Shown here: one piece after another, positions 6,041 through 7,660 of the stretch | How positions within the stretch are numbered: the first letter of the stretch is position 1 | Layout of the letters: the number at the start of each line of letters is the position of its first letter | DNA from: an uncultured Verrucomicrobium sp. | GTDB lineage: Bacteria > Verrucomicrobiota > Verrucomicrobiia > Methylacidiphilales > GAS474 | DNA: 7,660 nt | Assembly (NCBI GenBank): GCA_903889845.1 | Contig: CAISZB010000099.1 | Coordinates: 1-7,660 of the forward strand | Direction: 5' to 3' | The notes under the pieces: model-generated | What the model saw: the letters and a program-made list of their open reading frames with translations, nothing else | Databases searched by the model: none | What the model was told of the DNA's origin: nothing | Made by a program: the position numbers and the translations under genes

Positions 6041-7354
6041 ATGCACATGAGCCTCCAAGACTATAAGGTAAAGGACCTCTCCCAGGCCGAATACGGCCGG
6101 AAGGAAATCACCATCGCCGAGCACGAGATGCCCGGCCTCATGGCCCTCCGCAAGGAGCACGCCGGGAAGAAGCCCCTCAAGGGGGCGAAGATCGCCGGGT
6201 GCCTCCACATGACGATCCAGACGGCGGTCCTCATCGAGACCCTCGTCGACCTCGGGGCCGAGGTTCGCTGGAGTTCCTGCAACATCTTCTCCACCCAGGA
6301 CCACGCCGCCGCGGCCATCGCCGCCGCGGGGATCCCCGTCTTCGCGTGGAAGGGGATGAATGCCGAGGAGTTCGACTGGTGCATCGAGCAGACGCTGAAG
6401 TGGCCGGACGGCTCCCAGCTGAACCTGATCCTGGACGACGGCGGCGACCTCACGAACATGGTCCACGACAAGTATCCGGAACTCCTCCCCGGGATCTTCG
6501 GCCTCTCCGAGGAGACGACGACGGGCGTCCATCGCCTGATCCTGCGCGAGAAGAACGGGACGTTGAAGCTCCCCGCGATCAACGTCAACGACTCGTGCAC
6601 GAAGAGCAAGTTCGACAACCTCTACGGCTGCCGCGAATCGTTCCTCGACGCCGTGAAGCGCGCCACCGACGTCATGGTGGCGGGCAAGGTCGTCGTTGTG
6701 GCCGGATACGGCGACGTCGGCAAGGGCTGCGTCCAGGCCGCGAAGGGCCTCGGCGCCCGCGTCCTGGTCACGGAGATCGACCCGATCAACGCCCTCCAGG
6801 CCGCGATGGAAGGCTTCCAGGTCACGACGATGGAGGAGGCCGCGAAGGTCGGCGACATCTTCGTCACCACGACGGGCAACGTCGACGTCATCACCCGCGC
6901 CCATATGGACACGATGAAGACCCAGGCCATCGTCTGCAACATCGGCCACTTCGACAGCGAGGTCGAGGTCGGTTCCCTCTATAACGATAAGGCCCTGAAG
7001 AAGGTCAACATCAAGCCCCTGGTCGATCAGTTCGTCTGGCCGAACGGGAAGGTCCTCACGGTGCTGGCCGAAGGGCGGCTCGTCAACCTCGGCTGCGCCA
7101 CGGGGCATCCCAGCTTCGTCATGTCGGCCTCGTTCACGAACCAGACCGTCGCCCAGCTGGAGTTGTGGCAGAATCGCACCGCCGGGAAGTACCAGAACAA
7201 GGTCTACATCCTGCCGAAGACCCTCGACGAGAAGGTCGCCCGGCTCCACCTCGATCAGTTGGGAGTGAAGCTGACGAAGCTGACGCCGAAGCAGGCGGAG
7301 TACCTGGGGATCTCGGTTGACGGGCCGTTCAAGGCGGAGAATTACCGGTACTAA
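6041..7354 (+). CDS. ahcY: Adenosylhomocysteinase (SAH hydrolase)
   Basis: AhcY reversibly hydrolyses S-adenosylhomocysteine to adenosine and homocysteine with tightly bound NAD, relieving product inhibition of methyltransferases. The 437 residues are full length for the bacterial type. Landmarks are: [15 protein letters not shown] (54-68); [15 protein letters not shown] (78-92, with the substrate-contact D87); LDDGGDLT (131-138); [11 protein letters not shown] (156-166); the NAD-binding loop [13 protein letters not shown] (218-230); CNIGHFDSE (299-307); GHPSFVMS (355-362); and the C-terminal Lys/Tyr tail PFKAENYRY (429-437), which reaches the neighbouring subunit's NAD. The start is ATG at 6041; a second in-frame ATG at 6047 is possible and neither has a clear ribosome binding site. 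The gene is second in an operon with metK and ends 20 bases before a strong terminator. Confidence 0.98.
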   Translation: MHMSLQDYKVKDLSQAEYGRKEITIAEHEMPGLMALRKEHAGKKPLKGAKIAGCLHMTIQTAVLIETLVDLGAEVRWSSCNIFSTQDHAAAAIAAAGIPVFAWKGMNAEEFDWCIEQTLKWPDGSQLNLILDDGGDLTNMVHDKYPELLPGIFGLSEETTTGVHRLILREKNGTLKLPAINVNDSCTKSKFDNLYGCRESFLDAVKRATDVMVAGKVVVVAGYGDVGKGCVQAAKGLGARVLVTEIDPINALQAAMEGFQVTTMEEAAKVGDIFVTTTGNVDVITRAHMDTMKTQAIVCNIGHFDSEVEVGSLYNDKALKKVNIKPLVDQFVWPNGKVLTVLAEGRLVNLGCATGHPSFVMSASFTNQTVAQLELWQNRTAGKYQNKVYILPKTLDEKVARLHLDQLGVKLTKLTPKQAEYLGISVDGPFKAENYRY

Positions 7355-7374
7355 AGGCGGGGATTCTTGAAAAA

Positions 7375-7402
7375 GGCGCACCGAAAGGTGCGCCTTTTTT
7401 TT
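7375..7402 (+). terminator. Intrinsic terminator of the metK-ahcY operon
   Basis: GGCGCACC (7375-7382) and GGTGCGCC (7387-7394) form a perfect 8-bp GC-rich stem with a GAAA tetraloop, followed by eight T (7395-7402). Five A (7370-7374) precede the stem and can extend the pairing. They also give a U tract on the opposite strand, so leftward transcripts may be stopped as well. Confidence 0.95.
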
Positions 7403-7440
7403 GTGGGGGGGAGGGGATTCGGCACCGAAGCGGCCTTCTC
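7403..7440. other. G-rich spacer after the terminator
   Basis: A run of seven G followed by GAGGGG sits directly after the terminator T-tract. Next comes a weak TTCG/CGAA hairpin at about 7419-7430. No gene or recognisable element is seen here. Confidence 0.4.
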
Positions 7441-7624
7441 CCAATAGGGGTATAGGCGTATTGGTACCGTCTTCCCACGTCGTACGTACCCTCGGAGATT
7501 CGGGGATTCAGCCGAGGCTGCGCCTCGGGAGGAGATAAGCCTCCACCGCGGGCTCTTCTCCCCCTACAGGCTCTTAGCTGGAGACTGAGGGGGCACCCCT
7601 CAGAAGCCTACAAACGCGCGGTGG
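7441..7624. repeat. Cluster of inverted repeats forming a possible structured RNA or element end
   Basis: Several stems fit together. CCAATA (7441-7446) pairs with TATTGG (7459-7464). CCGAGGC (7512-7518) pairs with GCCTCGG (7522-7528) across a TGC loop. GGAGG (7528-7532) pairs with CCTCC (7540-7544). CCACCGCG (7543-7550) pairs with CGCGGTGG (7617-7624) and encloses AGGCT (7568-7572) with AGCCT (7605-7609). That in turn encloses CTGAGGGG (7585-7592) with CCCCTCAG (7596-7603) and a GCA triloop. The three nested stems make a coherent fold rather than isolated hairpins. Strand, boundaries and function are unknown. A structured ncRNA or the end of a mobile element are the main options; no family match is claimed. 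Confidence 0.4.
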
Positions 7625-7660
7625 GCATGGAGCTGTACAGGGAAGCGAAGCGATTGTACC
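7621..7660 (+). CDS. Possible 5' end of an unidentified gene, cut by the window edge
   Basis: A plus frame is open from 7456 to the last base without a stop. Its only usual start codons are GTG at 7621 and ATG at 7627, giving MELYREAKRLY and then the edge. The peptide is charged and helical but too short to identify. Third-position GC of the open stretch is about 66%, well below metK and ahcY, so the part before 7621 is probably not coding, or is recently acquired. No good ribosome binding site is seen: the bases before the starts are part of the 3' arm of the long stem. Confidence 0.25.
   Translation, partial: MGMELYREAKRLY

Noticed and set aside
6005..7444. 479-codon minus-strand open frame opposite ahcY
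   Set aside because: It is a shadow of a strongly GC3-biased gene, has no domain signature, and spans the terminator.
7447..7510. tRNA-like stretch: GGGGTATAG followed by TTGGTA and a loop TTCCCAC resembling a glycine CCC anticodon loop
   Set aside because: The D stem and anticodon stem do not pair properly and there is no T-arm with the TTCRA consensus or a matching acceptor strand.
7403..7660. Group IIC intron inserted after the terminator
   Set aside because: The position after a terminator fits the habit of these introns, but no domain V-like hairpin, no recognisable 5' intron consensus and no reverse transcriptase are visible in the remaining 250 bases.
1..7660. CRISPR array, insertion sequence or transposase gene
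   Set aside because: No regularly spaced direct repeats and no transposase-like protein are seen in any frame.

Overview
The window is about 65% GC. It reads like a short, possibly complete, assembly contig from a Gram-negative environmental bacterium. The sequences of MetK, AhcY and the two-ACT-domain protein look most like Verrucomicrobiota to me, but this is a judgement from memory without a search. Position 1 starts with 20 bases of Illumina TruSeq adapter, so the left edge is a contig end. Roughly the first 120-145 bases differ in composition from the rest and are suspect.

Layout: (1) 24-749, minus strand: the N-terminal part of a serine beta-lactamase/esterase-like protein, cut off by the contig end. 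(2) 746-2461, minus: an ArnT/PMT-like membrane glycosyltransferase whose stop overlaps the start of gene 1 in ATGA. (3) A 74-base divergent spacer. (4) 2536-2997, plus: a small protein with two ACT domains. (5) 3041-3772, plus: a two-domain, membrane-embedded lycopene cyclase. (6) 3777-4736, minus, converging on gene 5 with a 4-base gap: an ArsR-type DNA-binding domain fused to a SAM-dependent methyltransferase domain. (7) A 90-base AT-rich control region with an imperfect palindrome. (8) 4827-6008 and 6041-7354, plus: metK and ahcY, followed by a strong intrinsic terminator. (9) 7403-7660: no recognised gene, but several inverted repeats that nest into an RNA-like fold, plus an open frame running off the end.

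The most coherent system is the S-adenosylmethionine cycle block. MetK makes SAM, methyltransferases turn it into S-adenosylhomocysteine (SAH), and AhcY removes SAH. The divergent ArsR-methyltransferase fusion has the architecture of SahR, a repressor described in Proteobacteria whose methylase-like domain senses SAH. The palindrome between sahR-like and metK is a natural candidate operator. The window therefore looks like a self-contained SAH-feedback module, probably outside the phyla where SahR was characterised. The left half (glycosyltransferase, ACT protein, lycopene cyclase) shows no clear pathway link to it.
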